Shown here: positions 50,531 through 58,455 of the stretch, piece after piece | Layout: each line of letters begins with the position of its first letter | Numbering within the stretch: the stretch's first letter is position 1 | Source: Saccharina japonica | Lineage: Eukaryota > Sar > Phaeophyceae > Laminariales > Laminariaceae | Assembly: GCA_008828725.1 (NCBI GenBank) | Contig: MEHQ01000864.1 | Span: forward strand, 278,618-342,617 | Length of the DNA: 64,000 bases | Direction: 5' to 3' | Translations under genes and position numbers: made by a program | Notes under the pieces: model-generated | Databases searched by the model: none | What the model was told of the DNA's origin: nothing | What the model saw: the letters and a program-made list of their open reading frames with translations, nothing else

Positions 50531-53477
50531 GCTGCTGCTGGGGCTGCCGCTGCTGCTGGGGCTGCCGCCACATAGCTGCAGCCACCGGTGCTGCTGCTTG
50601 CGGTCGTGGGATTGCAGCTGCGGCACTGCGGTCATACCCCTGCCGCCGCCACCGTTGCTGGGCTGCCGTTCCTCTCGTACGCTACTTTTTGTTTTCGTTG
50701 TTTGTTTGGTTTGCCGCATTGCCTCACCCCACTTCCCTTATTATTTTCGGAGGCGTCGCCTGCAGGATTTTGTTTACTTCTATCGCAAACACACCGAAAC
50801 CATGAGGGGAAGGGAATTCACTTTTTTGAGCGGAAGGAAAGTATATTTTTTTTTAACTTCTATCGCAAACACTCTATTGGAGATAAATTACTTCAGGTAC
50901 TTCGTGTACTCGGAGTATTTCGGGGTTCGATACTCCGGGATACTGCTCGTACTCGGAGTATGTCGGGTATGAACACTCTCGATACTGCTTGTACTCAGAG
51001 TATTTCGGGGTCCGATACTGCGGGTACTCCTGGTACTCCGAGTATTTGGGGCTTCAGTACTGCTCATACTCCAAGTACTCCGAGTATTCAGGCCGCCAGT
51101 ACTCTAATACTCTTAAGTACTCGGAGTACGAAATATACTCGATACTCGGAGTACTCCGAGTAATTTAGATGTTTTTACTCCTAGTACTGCTTGTACTCGA
51201 GTATAAGTACTGCTCATATTCCCAGTACTCGGAGTATTTGGGCCTTCAGTACTGCTCATACTCCAAGTACTCCGAGTATTTACGTAGGCCACCAGTACTC
51301 TAATACTCTCAGTACTTGGAGTACGAAAAATACTCGATACTATCGAGTATACTCGGAGCATCTGTCCAACACTACAAATAACACATATCATAGAACATTC
51401 TACGCAGCTCTCAAAATTGAGTATCAACTATTCAATCGGTTGAACTCACAGCTGACGTATTTGTAATAATTTTATTTAATGTTATACCTGGTACGAGGTA
51501 CCTGGTGTGTACTTATACGGATTACGAGCAGGAGAGGAGCACCACGAGTACTCCATGTGCCTATGATAGAAAGCTACTGCTACTCTCTACTGTCTACCAT
51601 ACGTACGTAGTCTTATCAATAGATAAAACTCACAGATCGAATTCCTCCGCACCATCCAAAGGAGTAACAAGACACACCAAAAACTACTGTAAATATTAAT
51701 ATTGATCTTGATATTTACTTTTGCAGCTGCTTGTATTTCGTACGATGTCATCACCACGAGTTCAAAACGTCAAAACACAAGGGGCCTGGCTTATCAACTT
51801 ACCGAACACGATACATGGATAGGCCAGCATGGCGATGGTGTGTACCTGCTGTTGGGCGCAAAATAGTATACCTGACATATACACCTGGTACATACTCGTA
51901 AATACCTGGTATACTGTACTGCTGTAAGTATGATATGCAGTATGTACCAGACACATCAGCAGTACGATAGTCCCATTTATTATCCTCGCCGTTTTTTTCG
52001 CTGTCCCTCTCTTATTATAGTCGTAAGTCGTAACTCAGATCCGGGGTCAGTACGTAAGTAGGCTCGTCTCCCCCCTCCCCATTACGTACGGTACATGCCT
52101 TGCATTTTATCGCGAGAATATTTCAGCCCTTTCTTCCCTCATCGACTCGTGTCGAATTCCGCCTACAGCCTACCCACGCTACGTACGAAGGCGCTCCCAG
52201 CAATTGGTTCTATTTTTATTTTCGCAAATTAGTTGACGATATGCACGCAGCTAAAACGAAAAAACGAAACGACTGGTGCATTCTTGTGGAAGGGCGCGAA
52301 ACGTCGATCCGGAAGACAATCGTTTACGTATAATATACCTGGTACACATTATGTTTTGGAGAGGGATGGGAGTGGAGGATGATACTGCTGCACCTACTTC
52401 TGCTATTTGTGCCATAACGCCACCACTCCCAGTCAACACTGCCTCTCCCAGCTCCCAAACAGTCCACAAACCACCTACTAACCAACCTACTCGTAGTGAA
52501 AATGGGAGGGGGGGCAATTTTGCATAATTTCGAGTTTCATATACCCGGCATACCTGGTATGTGAGTACGTACTCTGCTGTCCTGTGTTACAGACAGCAGT
52601 ACAATAACCCGAAAAATTGAAATAAATGGATAAATGGCATCGACTCGGAAAGAGAACAAGCATCACATGTCGATTGTTCTGGCTCGTTGCGTTCGTGTTC
52701 TTGTGTTGGTGCCTGAGAAAACAGCTCTCAGTTCCAACAAACGTACTGCATTAATAGTATAATATCATATCATACTCGTACTCGTATTAATAATCACACT
52801 CGATGCTCACCTGATGCCATCGCTCCATCCCATCAATTTTGCCGTACCACGTGACATTGAGAGACTGAGTCTCGACAATATCACGACCCGACTTTTCGAA
52901 CACGTCCGGCCCTTTGATGACGCCTACCAATAAGCAAGCTAAGAGCCCTACCACGTAGACAGCACTCAAAATGCCTGAGGCCGAGGGTACGACAGAGTAT
53001 CATATGTAGGGTGGGAGTGCGACGTCGTTCATTTGGCACCAAGCAACAAGGACGTGCAGCAGCGCCGAGGGGGATACTTTGACGATCCATGCCTAAAAAC
53101 CCTTCTCGCTTTCATCCGTGCCCTCGTCCCAGTTCCACAAGCGGTGGGTGGGCTGTCGTTATGCGGTCAGGTTCTTGCAGGGGACATATGATATTCACGA
53201 TATTCATTTGTAGATAGATATCATACCTACGGACAGCAGGGCATAGTATAAATTCGTATTATAGTCGCAAGCTCTCTACAGAATTACCAGGTATGTAGGG
53301 AGTGCGGGACAAACCCTATCCAGTGGTATTATGCAATAGCACTTCAGCAGTTCCACATTCAGTGCTGCTGTAGTGCTAGTAGTGCTACTATTGCTACTAC
53401 AGCAGCTTACCAATGCCGGGCTTGGTGTTAAACGGGGCTGACTCCAGCCGGACCCTGGCGTAGCTGGCGTTCTCCAT
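32946..53477 (-). CDS. TMEM181: TMEM181/Wntless-family (GOST) multipass membrane protein
   Basis: Exons: 53411-53477 (ATG, in-frame stops upstream), 52811-52974, 38860-39077, 38094-38157, 37389-37598, 37070-37164, 36342-36432, 34925-35037, 34683-34758, 33986-34162, 33482-33598 and 32946-33056 (TAA). All phases agree, giving 500 aa. Layout: a short cytosolic N-terminus; TM1 (YVVGLLACLLVGVIKGP); a luminal domain with Asn-glycosylation-like NVT and six or more Cys; seven further TM segments. Family marks remembered from human TMEM181: LANLFFNNVFF, MLFFWLELF, LEYLPKLVLVGLIW, FYGMFNIYV…YTPAG, and the tail DNTAFTIVESS (human DNPAFSMLNDS). GOST proteins pair a luminal GOLD-like domain with a 7TM core and work in Golgi/endosomal traffic; Wntless is the best-known member. 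Intron 2 is 13.7 kb. The nearest relative could be WLS rather than TMEM181. Confidence 0.88.
35320..36066 (+). mobile_element. ~745-bp non-autonomous TIR element, copy 2
   Basis: Lies in a TMEM181 intron (between exons 36342-36432 and 34925-35037). Left end GCTGGTTCAGGCATATCACC; right end, reversed, AGGCTGATTCAACTATATCG. The internal blocks match copies 1 and 3, which gives the family boundaries. Confidence 0.88.
36081..36247. mobile_element. 167-bp MITE-like inverted repeat
   Basis: CCGGCCGCTCATAAGAAA at the left is mirrored by TTTCTTATGAGAGGGCCGG at the right. The interior is non-coding. It sits immediately after TIR element copy 2 in a TMEM181 intron. Confidence 0.75.
36585..36668 (+). 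repeat. tRNA-like sequence (SINE head or tRNA pseudogene)
   Basis: GGTGGCTTAGTAGGTTGT resembles a tRNA A box/D arm, and GTCGGTTCAATTATCACC about 45 bp later resembles a B box/T arm. I cannot fold a full acceptor stem with a sound anticodon arm, so I do not call it a functional tRNA gene. Confidence 0.35.
37861..37902. repeat. (GGGTA)n tandem repeat
   Basis: Six or more units of AGGGT/GGGTA in a TMEM181 intron. It resembles telomere-like repeats but has a 5-bp period and is not TTAGGG. Confidence 0.9.
38563..38586. repeat. Interstitial telomere-like repeat (CCCTAA)n
   Basis: Three to four units of CCCTAA in a TMEM181 intron. The only other such tract in the window is at 63491-63528. Both read CCCTAA on the plus strand. 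Confidence 0.85.
39580..40035. repeat. GGGCCGGGCC cluster with a ~170-bp tandem duplication
   Basis: Made of GATGGGCCGGGCCGGGCC, GCGGCCCATGA and similar blocks in both orientations. One unit of about 170 bp (39685-39850) is repeated at 39855-40025 with point changes; both copies include the non-GC insert GATATATGGTG(T/C)GCTATCGA. A second cluster of the same kind is at 40660-40905. The long frames on both strands are by-products of the GC-rich repeat. Confidence 0.88.
40285..40440. repeat. ~35-bp repeat of GTTGCAGCAGCA/GTACCGGG type
   Basis: Three to four imperfect units of the form GCAGTAGTACCGGGNGTTGC, running into a CTG-rich tract. It separates the two GGGCC clusters in the TMEM181 intron. 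Confidence 0.8.
40660..40905. repeat. Second GGGCCGGGCC cluster
   Basis: Same building blocks as 39580-40035. The two clusters flank a ~620-bp non-GGCC segment, as if an insertion had split one array. Confidence 0.85.
43080..43470. repeat. ~55-bp degenerate minisatellite (TACCGAA/GTCGGGTACC)
   Basis: Six to seven diverged units, each combining TACCGAAC(T/C)TACC, GTGTCGGGTACC and GAGGTCGTACCGAA. Intronic, non-coding. Confidence 0.85.
45331..45363. repeat. (CAG)n microsatellite
   Basis: Eleven uninterrupted CAG units within the TMEM181 intron. Confidence 0.95.
45863..46140. mobile_element. MITE with CACACCCTGTACAACTACAA ends and internal tandem repeat
   Basis: TIRs TTCACACCCTGTACAACTAC and its complement (GTAGTTGTACAGGGTGTGAA) enclose about six diverged copies of a ~40-bp unit built around the palindrome AGTTGTCTGTAGACAACT. 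AAATGT occurs on both sides of the TIRs and may be a target-site duplication. Confidence 0.85.
46427..46875. mobile_element. Inverted-repeat element with TTGACAG sub-repeats
   Basis: CAACCAAAGATGTCGGGAGACA on the left pairs with TGTCTCCCGACATCTTTGAG on the right. Just inside each end are several CTTGACAGA/CTTGACAGC units in opposite orientation. The middle is AT-rich. Confidence 0.8.
46883..47456. mobile_element. hAT-like MITE with TAGGGTTGCACCCCG ends
   Basis: TIRs TAGGGTTGCACCCCG and CGGGGTGCAACCCTA, followed inward by inverted GGAACCGG/CCGGTTCC and GGGTACCCGG blocks. It ends 60 bp before a related partial copy at 47520-47662, which has only the right-hand part (…GACGGGGTGCAACCTTA). The assignment to hAT rests only on end sequence type. 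No transposase. Confidence 0.78.
47520..47662. mobile_element. Right-hand fragment of the same TAGGGTTGCACCCC element
   Basis: Repeats the right half of 46883-47456 (AACGGGTACCCGGGTACC, CCGGTCCGGTTCCGGTTCC, ACGGGGTGCAACC) with small differences. Confidence 0.8.
47830..48170 (-). mobile_element. tRNA-derived SINE-like element, copy 1
   Basis: Read on the minus strand, the head has CATCGGTCTAGTTGACG (A-box-like) and GGGGGTTCGAGTCTCC (B-box-like). The body has CCTACCCATGCTATAATGGG, TCGTCGACTC, TTTCAGC and the tail block GTCGTAACTCAGAT…GGTCA. The same body blocks occur at 51975-52250, 56915-57245 and 60035-60290. Confidence 0.65.
49213..49246. repeat. (CTG)n microsatellite
   Basis: Eleven CTG units in the TMEM181 intron. 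Confidence 0.95.
50486..50570. repeat. (CTG)n microsatellite with GGGGCTGC interruptions
   Basis: About fifteen CTG units followed by (CTGCTGGGGCTGCCG)2. It gives poly-Leu, poly-Ala and poly-Gln open frames on both strands, none with gene-like context. Confidence 0.95.
50905..51375. repeat. Satellite of TACTCGGAGTA/TACTCCGAGTA palindromes
   Basis: About 470 bp in which TACTCGGAGTA, TACTCCGAGTA and GATACTGC/CAGTACTGCTCATACTCC units follow one another with a rough 50-55-bp higher period. Very rich in perfect and near-perfect inverted repeats. Confidence 0.88.
51975..52250 (-). mobile_element. SINE-like element, copy 2 (head lost)
   Basis: Shares the body of copies 1, 3 and 4: GTCGTAACTCAGATCCGGGGTCA, TTTTATCGCGAGAA, TTTCAGCCCTTTCTTCCCTC, GTCGAATTCCGCCTA and CCACGCTACG…AGGCGCTC. 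The tRNA-like head is not recognisable here. Confidence 0.65.
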
Positions 53478-54231
53478 TTCCGACAAGCGTGCAGAAGATG
53501 TTTCTTCGTCTCACAATCACGCAACGACCAAGCCTGGCGTTGCAAGCCTCCTGCGAAGCTTAATTTTGCACGTTCACGCTCGAGCAAACACTCTACTGGC
53601 CTTGCTCCACAGTGCTAAGGTGCCTTGACGGCTTGTGGAGGCTCTCACAATCTCTCCACTCTACACCTACACTCAAAACGGAAGACAAGATAACACGGAA
53701 CACTGCAAAAAAACAGCCCCAAACTCACTGCCGCCTGCCACCCGGTCCCCTCTATCTTCGTACGGCCTCCTCCAAGTGTAACCGTCTTTGAAAAAAAAAT
53801 GCTTTTTTTACCGGCTCACTTTTTAATCCGAGTGTTTTTTGTTTTTGGGTTTTCGGCCACACGTTCGACCATTCGAACGCGGTGTCTAACTGATTCGGCG
53901 AGGTTGCGAGCTAAAAAGTAAAGCAGTAATCAGGTATCATCTACTACCTGATATAGACTCTACAGCAGCAGCAGTAGTAGCGGTTTCACATCACGCCGCA
54001 CGCTTCACTGATTTCCGTATCGACGCATACCATCCGACCTCCGACCGTTCGTTGCTTTTTCGACGGACTACGAGTACTTATTATTATGTAGCTCACCGCC
54101 CCCCACTTCGTACTCTATTACAGTAGCATTACATCATGTACCAGGTATATATACGACAATCTGTATATATATATACTCGTGTGTGTGTAAAATGGAAAGG
54201 TGTTTACTGCTTACTTACAGAAAGAAGTAGT
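53478..54231. other. Head-to-head spacer between TMEM181 and the 54.2-kb gene
   Basis: 754 bp separate the two start codons on opposite strands, so this must hold both promoters if the plus-strand model is right. It includes a short T-rich tract (53800-53830) and a CAG/GTA stretch (53960-53985). I see no clear TATA box or other site that I would annotate. Confidence 0.45.
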
Positions 54232-56854
54232 ATGTCGTCGTCTGTTGATAGAATAAAGAGAAGAGTTGTGGCAAGGGTATGCGCGGATCTGAATCCCAGA
54301 TACCCCACTACCCACTACCCCCCCCCCCCTATATTGGAGGGAAGAACGGGACCGTTGTGATCCCAGAAAACAGGAAATCAACATGTTTTTTTATACCCCC
54401 CCGCCCAGCGAAAAAAAAATAGGGGGGTCTCTAAAGCCAAGTTAAAAAAGGGAACAAAAAACGAAAACAAAATGATTTTCGCTCATTTCGTCCTGTGATC
54501 ACAGCGATCCGGTTTGTTTTTCATTCTGACCTTCCTACAAGTGTGGTGTCGTTTTCTCTTTTTTTTTTACACCCTTGGTTGTGGTCATATTCGTATCGCT
54601 ACGCGTAGCGAATATAGTCGAGAAATCGTTTGTGCGAAACGTGTAATACGTACGTACCTATAGGAAGAGGAAGTTGTGGTACCATAAAGTAGGGTCAGTA
54701 TTTATGGCACAGCCGCGTGAGTGTCCTTTGTGGTAAGGTATGGAAATGAGACTCGGGCAGGATTGCCTACCAGGGCACTTCCTTTTGTCTTCTACTCCTA
54801 CTTATACGTTACCTGCCTATATATAATAAGTGTGTGTATGTGTGTGATAATAATTTAATTAATTTCACGAAAGAGGGAGAAGAATATCGTGACACCGTGA
54901 CCGATATTATAGCGATCGTTTGCGGCAGAATGTGTACGTAGAGAGAGCGGCTTGAGGTATGACAGCAGTGTTGTACCTGGTATCTTTGTTGTATTTTACA
55001 CGTATGATCTCGTGATGTCGCGATTTGGCGATGTCGAGGATTTTCTACATCTATCTACACGCACCAGGTATAAGCTTCATAATATGTGTACACATGTCAT
55101 GTACCCCGTGGTATTATACGTATAGTATACAGGCTGGTTCAAGCATAAGTAACGGACATTATCCGTCTGAACAGCAGTACGCAATTGCGGCCAGGGCCGA
55201 GTGCCGCCCCAGCCGCCTTCATGGTAGACGGGGGCGAGCCATATGATGATCCGATTGTTTTGACTGTGGATGGCCCCTCTGACCCTTGGTTGGACAATTC
55301 CTACAACTATATATACGTACGAACTACTACTGTGGCCTTTGGCAGAACAACACTACGAGTATATCATACGCAGAAGTTTCCTTGGGGAGCTCTGTGCCGT
55401 GGAAGCGGCGAAGCCACTCCTCGCTCGTGTTTCTGCGTCCGTCAACGCACCGCCGATAGCCGTCCCGGCCGCGGGCTGGATTTTCCTGCCGCCGACGCCG
55501 CTTTCGCTTCGGTTTTCGCCGTACCCACCAAGGACGGCATACCACCGCAAACTACTCAGCAGCCGAAGCTCACGCCGTGTTTCGGATAATGAAATTTGGC
55601 ACACATGTTATATGCTATAAACCACTGCCGACTCGTTACCGTTACCGTTACCGTTTTTTTTTTTTCCCCCGTCAGATTTTTCGGTTTTTGTGTTTTTTTG
55701 GGAGATTCAGGTGTTAAGGGATCCCGAATTTTCGGCGACGAAAAAACAAACAAACAAACAAACAAACATTCGTCAATGGTTTGGCCAGGGCATCATGTAG
55801 AACACGTGTGCAAAAGTTCAGGGTTCACCTCATGAAAACGGCGTGAGCATTTTAACCTTTGTGCTGTAAAACGTGCAAATCCCGTCATCGCCACGTAATT
55901 ACTTACAGTTTCAGCATATAATCGACTTTTGGCGTTGAAAACGACTTAATATTGGTCAAACGCAGTCAGATCTTCGAATATTTGCGTGAAACTTTGTACA
56001 GACATGCCTTGGACCACCTGGAACGGCCGCTCGTTCAGAAAAAAAAATTTGGGGAGGGAAACTGTATTCCTACGGAAACGCCTTACTATTGTTGATTTTG
56101 AAGGCTTGTGATTGGCCGGGCCACATTCTTGGCGGTAGCACCAGTTCTAGGTCCTTGAAAAAAAACTGTCGATACCACCCTCTTCCACTGTTCATGGCGG
56201 TCACTATGATACCAAATATGTGATGTTTGAGCTGTTTTTACACGCGGCATTTGTGACTGACGAAATTCGGGGTGATATGCCTGAACCAGCTCGTAATATA
56301 TACCAGGTGTAATATACATATATCGTATAATACGTACCAGTACATGATACAGAGCCGTTTTCATTCGCGAGTCAAAGACCTGCAAGACCAAGGCAAGACC
56401 TGTAAGCTGCATTCTGTGGACAAGATACTTTCCAATCACCTGTACTATTACAGCACCGACCTCTATCCAGACCTAACCCGGCTCGATATGTAACCCCTTT
56501 GGAACTACAGCAACTAACTTACTGGAACCATACACGTTGTGGGGACACGTTGTGGGGACACGTTCGTACTTGGATTAAACGTGGAATCGTTTCGCAGTGG
56601 TACAAAAGCCAACAACAGCCCTTGAATACATCGGAAACCGAGCTGAGGCGATTGAAGAAAGTTCGCAACTAACCCGGGACGGCTCCATCTCCTTTTTCAG
56701 CGTTGGCCCCGCCCGATGCAGTATGAAAGGTGGTGTAATGTCGCACTGCACTCCATCGTGATGGTTGTTTTGTAACTTCTCAGGAGCCGGAGAGCTGGAA
56801 GAAACGCGTAACTTTCCAAAGGCAGACATATTCTGGTTTGGTCCATTGGCATAA
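54232..56854 (+). CDS. Unidentified small plus-strand gene, four exons, ATG to stop
   Basis: Exons 54232-54276 (ATG; CTTACAG acceptor 11 nt upstream), 56353-56401, 56598-56729 and 56784-56854 (TAA) join in phase to 98 aa. Read-outs include VDRIKRRVVAR, RFHSRVKDLQDQGKT, ALEYIGNRAEAIEESSQL, ISFFSVGPARCSM and GELEETRNFPKADIFWF. I do not recognise the product. Donors are GTATGC, GTAAGC and GTGGTG (the last is weak). The first intron contains TIR element copy 3. An alternative is that the fourth exon splices at 56840 to the exon at 58456 (also in phase), fusing this model with the next. The minus strand is also open across 56575-56829. Confidence 0.38.
55131..56292 (-). mobile_element. ~1.16-kb TIR element, copy 3
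   Basis: Opposite orientation to copies 1 and 2. One end is AGGCTGGTTCAAGCATAAG, the other, reversed, GAGCTGGTTCAGGCATATCA. The right 700 bp match the other copies (CAAGGCATGTCTGTACAAAG, CGGCCAATCACAAGCC reversed). The left ~430 bp are absent from copies 1 and 2, so either this copy is longer and closer to a parent element or it contains a separate insert. Confidence 0.75.
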
Positions 56855-56914
56855 TAATGTTCCCTGGGGTGGTGATATTATTGTACACCGTACATGCATT
56901 TTTTGTAATTTTGT

Positions 56915-57245
56915 TTTCCATCCTCTTAATTATCTTCGCCTCTTTTTACCATCCTCTTAATAATCTTCGCCTTTCTCTCTCCTTTCTCTCTCCTTTCTTT
57001 TTACAGTCGTAACTCAGATCTACAGTAGGGTCACTAAGTAGGCTCTCTTCTCCCTCCTCCCCCACTACGGTTCGTACCTTGCATTTTTATCGCGAGAAGA
57101 TTTCAGCCCTTTCTTCCCTCCTCGACTCGCATCGAATTCCGCCTGCCCACGCTGCTGCAGCAAGCGCTCTCAGCAGTTGTTTTTTGTTTATTTTTCCTAT
57201 TAATAATAAACTCAAAAGGACGACCCGCGTGGGTTTCGAATTCCA
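56915..57245 (-). mobile_element. SINE-like element, copy 3
   Basis: Same body blocks as the other three copies (GTCGTAACTCAGATC, TTTTTATCGCGAGAAGATTTC, CGACTCGCATCGAATTCCGC, GCGCTCTCAGCAGTTG). The head end shows GGGTTTCGAATTCC, a B-box-like stretch, reading in reverse. Confidence 0.65.
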
Positions 57246-57284
57246 AAAGCAACTATTAACTATTAACTATTAGTACGGGGGCTG

Positions 57285-57405
57285 TTGTATTACATTGTAT
57301 TACATAGTATTACATAGTATTACATAGTATTACATAGTAATACATAGTATTACATAGTATTACATAGTATTACATAGTATTACATAGTATTACATAGTAT
57401 TACAT
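57285..57405. repeat. (TATTACATAG)n 10-bp minisatellite
   Basis: About twelve nearly perfect 10-bp units. It abuts the inverted copy of the ATTACGG element (57410-57515). Confidence 0.95.
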
Positions 57406-57409
57406 AGGA

Positions 57410-57515
57410 CCAAATTATTGTTACGAGTAGTAAAATTAGGTAAATATATAGGTTTTTGTCTGTACGGTAGGTCCTCCTCGTAGCTGTTTGTTATTATGGC
57501 CCCCCGTAATAGTAG
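57410..57515. mobile_element. MITE-like repeat, ATTACGG ends, copy 2 (inverted)
   Basis: Reverse complement relation to 27675-27805: TAGGACCAAATTATTG, TAGGTAAATATATAGG, GTAGGTCCTCC and CCCCCCGTAATAGTAG are in mirrored order. Confidence 0.65.
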
Positions 57516-58455
57516 CATCATATCGCTTCCATGTTTCTATACTGCTGTGTGCTATAATAGTACCTATTTACTGTATTTTATTTGAACCGAACCCCAAAAT
57601 TCAGTGTGCTATGGCTCAAATTGCACACTGGAAGAAATTGGCGATCGTCATCAACACGCCAGGCACCATGCTGCCAGCAGTGTGGTTTCCCCACACTTCG
57701 ACACCAGACAGGCAGGGGGGCGGGCAAGATCCCACAAGCAAAGCTTGACATATTATTCGTACGTTGCTCGCTGCTCTTCAGGTTTTCCCACCGCAAGCCG
57801 ACTTCGATTTTCTTGGCGGGAGTTCTATCAACACCAACTAAATCGGGTATTCTACGACCCTATATTTTTACGGACATACTGTACTTCCCACTGCTATAGG
57901 AGCTGGTGGGCCGCAAGTAGCAAGTAGGTTCAATGCGTGCTCGACCAAGGAGATAGAATACGTTGCGTTATTGTGTTCACCCTGTTGCGGGGGTAGACAA
58001 TGCGTGGGGGGGCTGTGCGGTGGGTACTGTACGTCGTTATATTTGATAGGGGCGACCAGTTGTCTCGGAAGCTCTTGCAGGCGCTAGGGGCGCGGTGGGT
58101 GTATTTTTTTTGTCAAGTCTTGGGTGATAAAGTGCGATGTCATCACGGCCGCATATGGCTTGAACCGTTATGTCATATCTGCTTCTATAGAAGTAAAGGC
58201 GCTTTCGGCCATGGGGAATGGCGCGTTCGCTTTGCATATCAACTTTGACTCTATTACTCTATTTATAAGTGACGTATCACAGGTACAAAAAAGACCCTTC
58301 CTTGCGATCGCCGTATGACTCGGCTGACGCTATCGAGGCGTATACCTTGAGTTCGTGCTTTGTTTTGTTCTTTTTCCCATGTATTCTCTTGGCCCTTTAC
58401 ATCTCTCCCTCCATACTATTAATAGTTCAAACTCAGATCCGAGGTAGTTTTGCAG

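Larger units (their letters stand above)
39078..52810. other. 13.7-kb repeat-filled intron 2 of TMEM181
   Basis: The flanking exons join in phase 0 (WHQ then VLYLHMRLNKPE), so the whole stretch is one intron unless a skipped small exon lies inside. Contents in order: GGGCC repeat clusters, a CAG/GTA-like repeat, TACCGAA minisatellite, several TIR elements, SINE-like copies, CAG/CTG tracts and a TACTCGGAGTA satellite. Stretches not listed separately (40.9-43.0, 43.5-45.3, 48.2-49.2 and 49.3-50.4 kb) show only short palindromes and no supported gene. Confidence 0.75.

Noticed and set aside
50177-50972. Several frames of 100-200 codons with poly-Ala, poly-Leu or poly-Gln
   Set aside because: Read across a (CTG)n tract in different frames; no single frame has gene-like flanks.
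51795-51838. Minus-strand exon candidate HTIAMLAYPCIVF with CAG acceptor and GTAAGT donor inside the TMEM181 intron
   Set aside because: The flanking TMEM181 exons already join in phase, and adding this 44-nt piece would break the frame.
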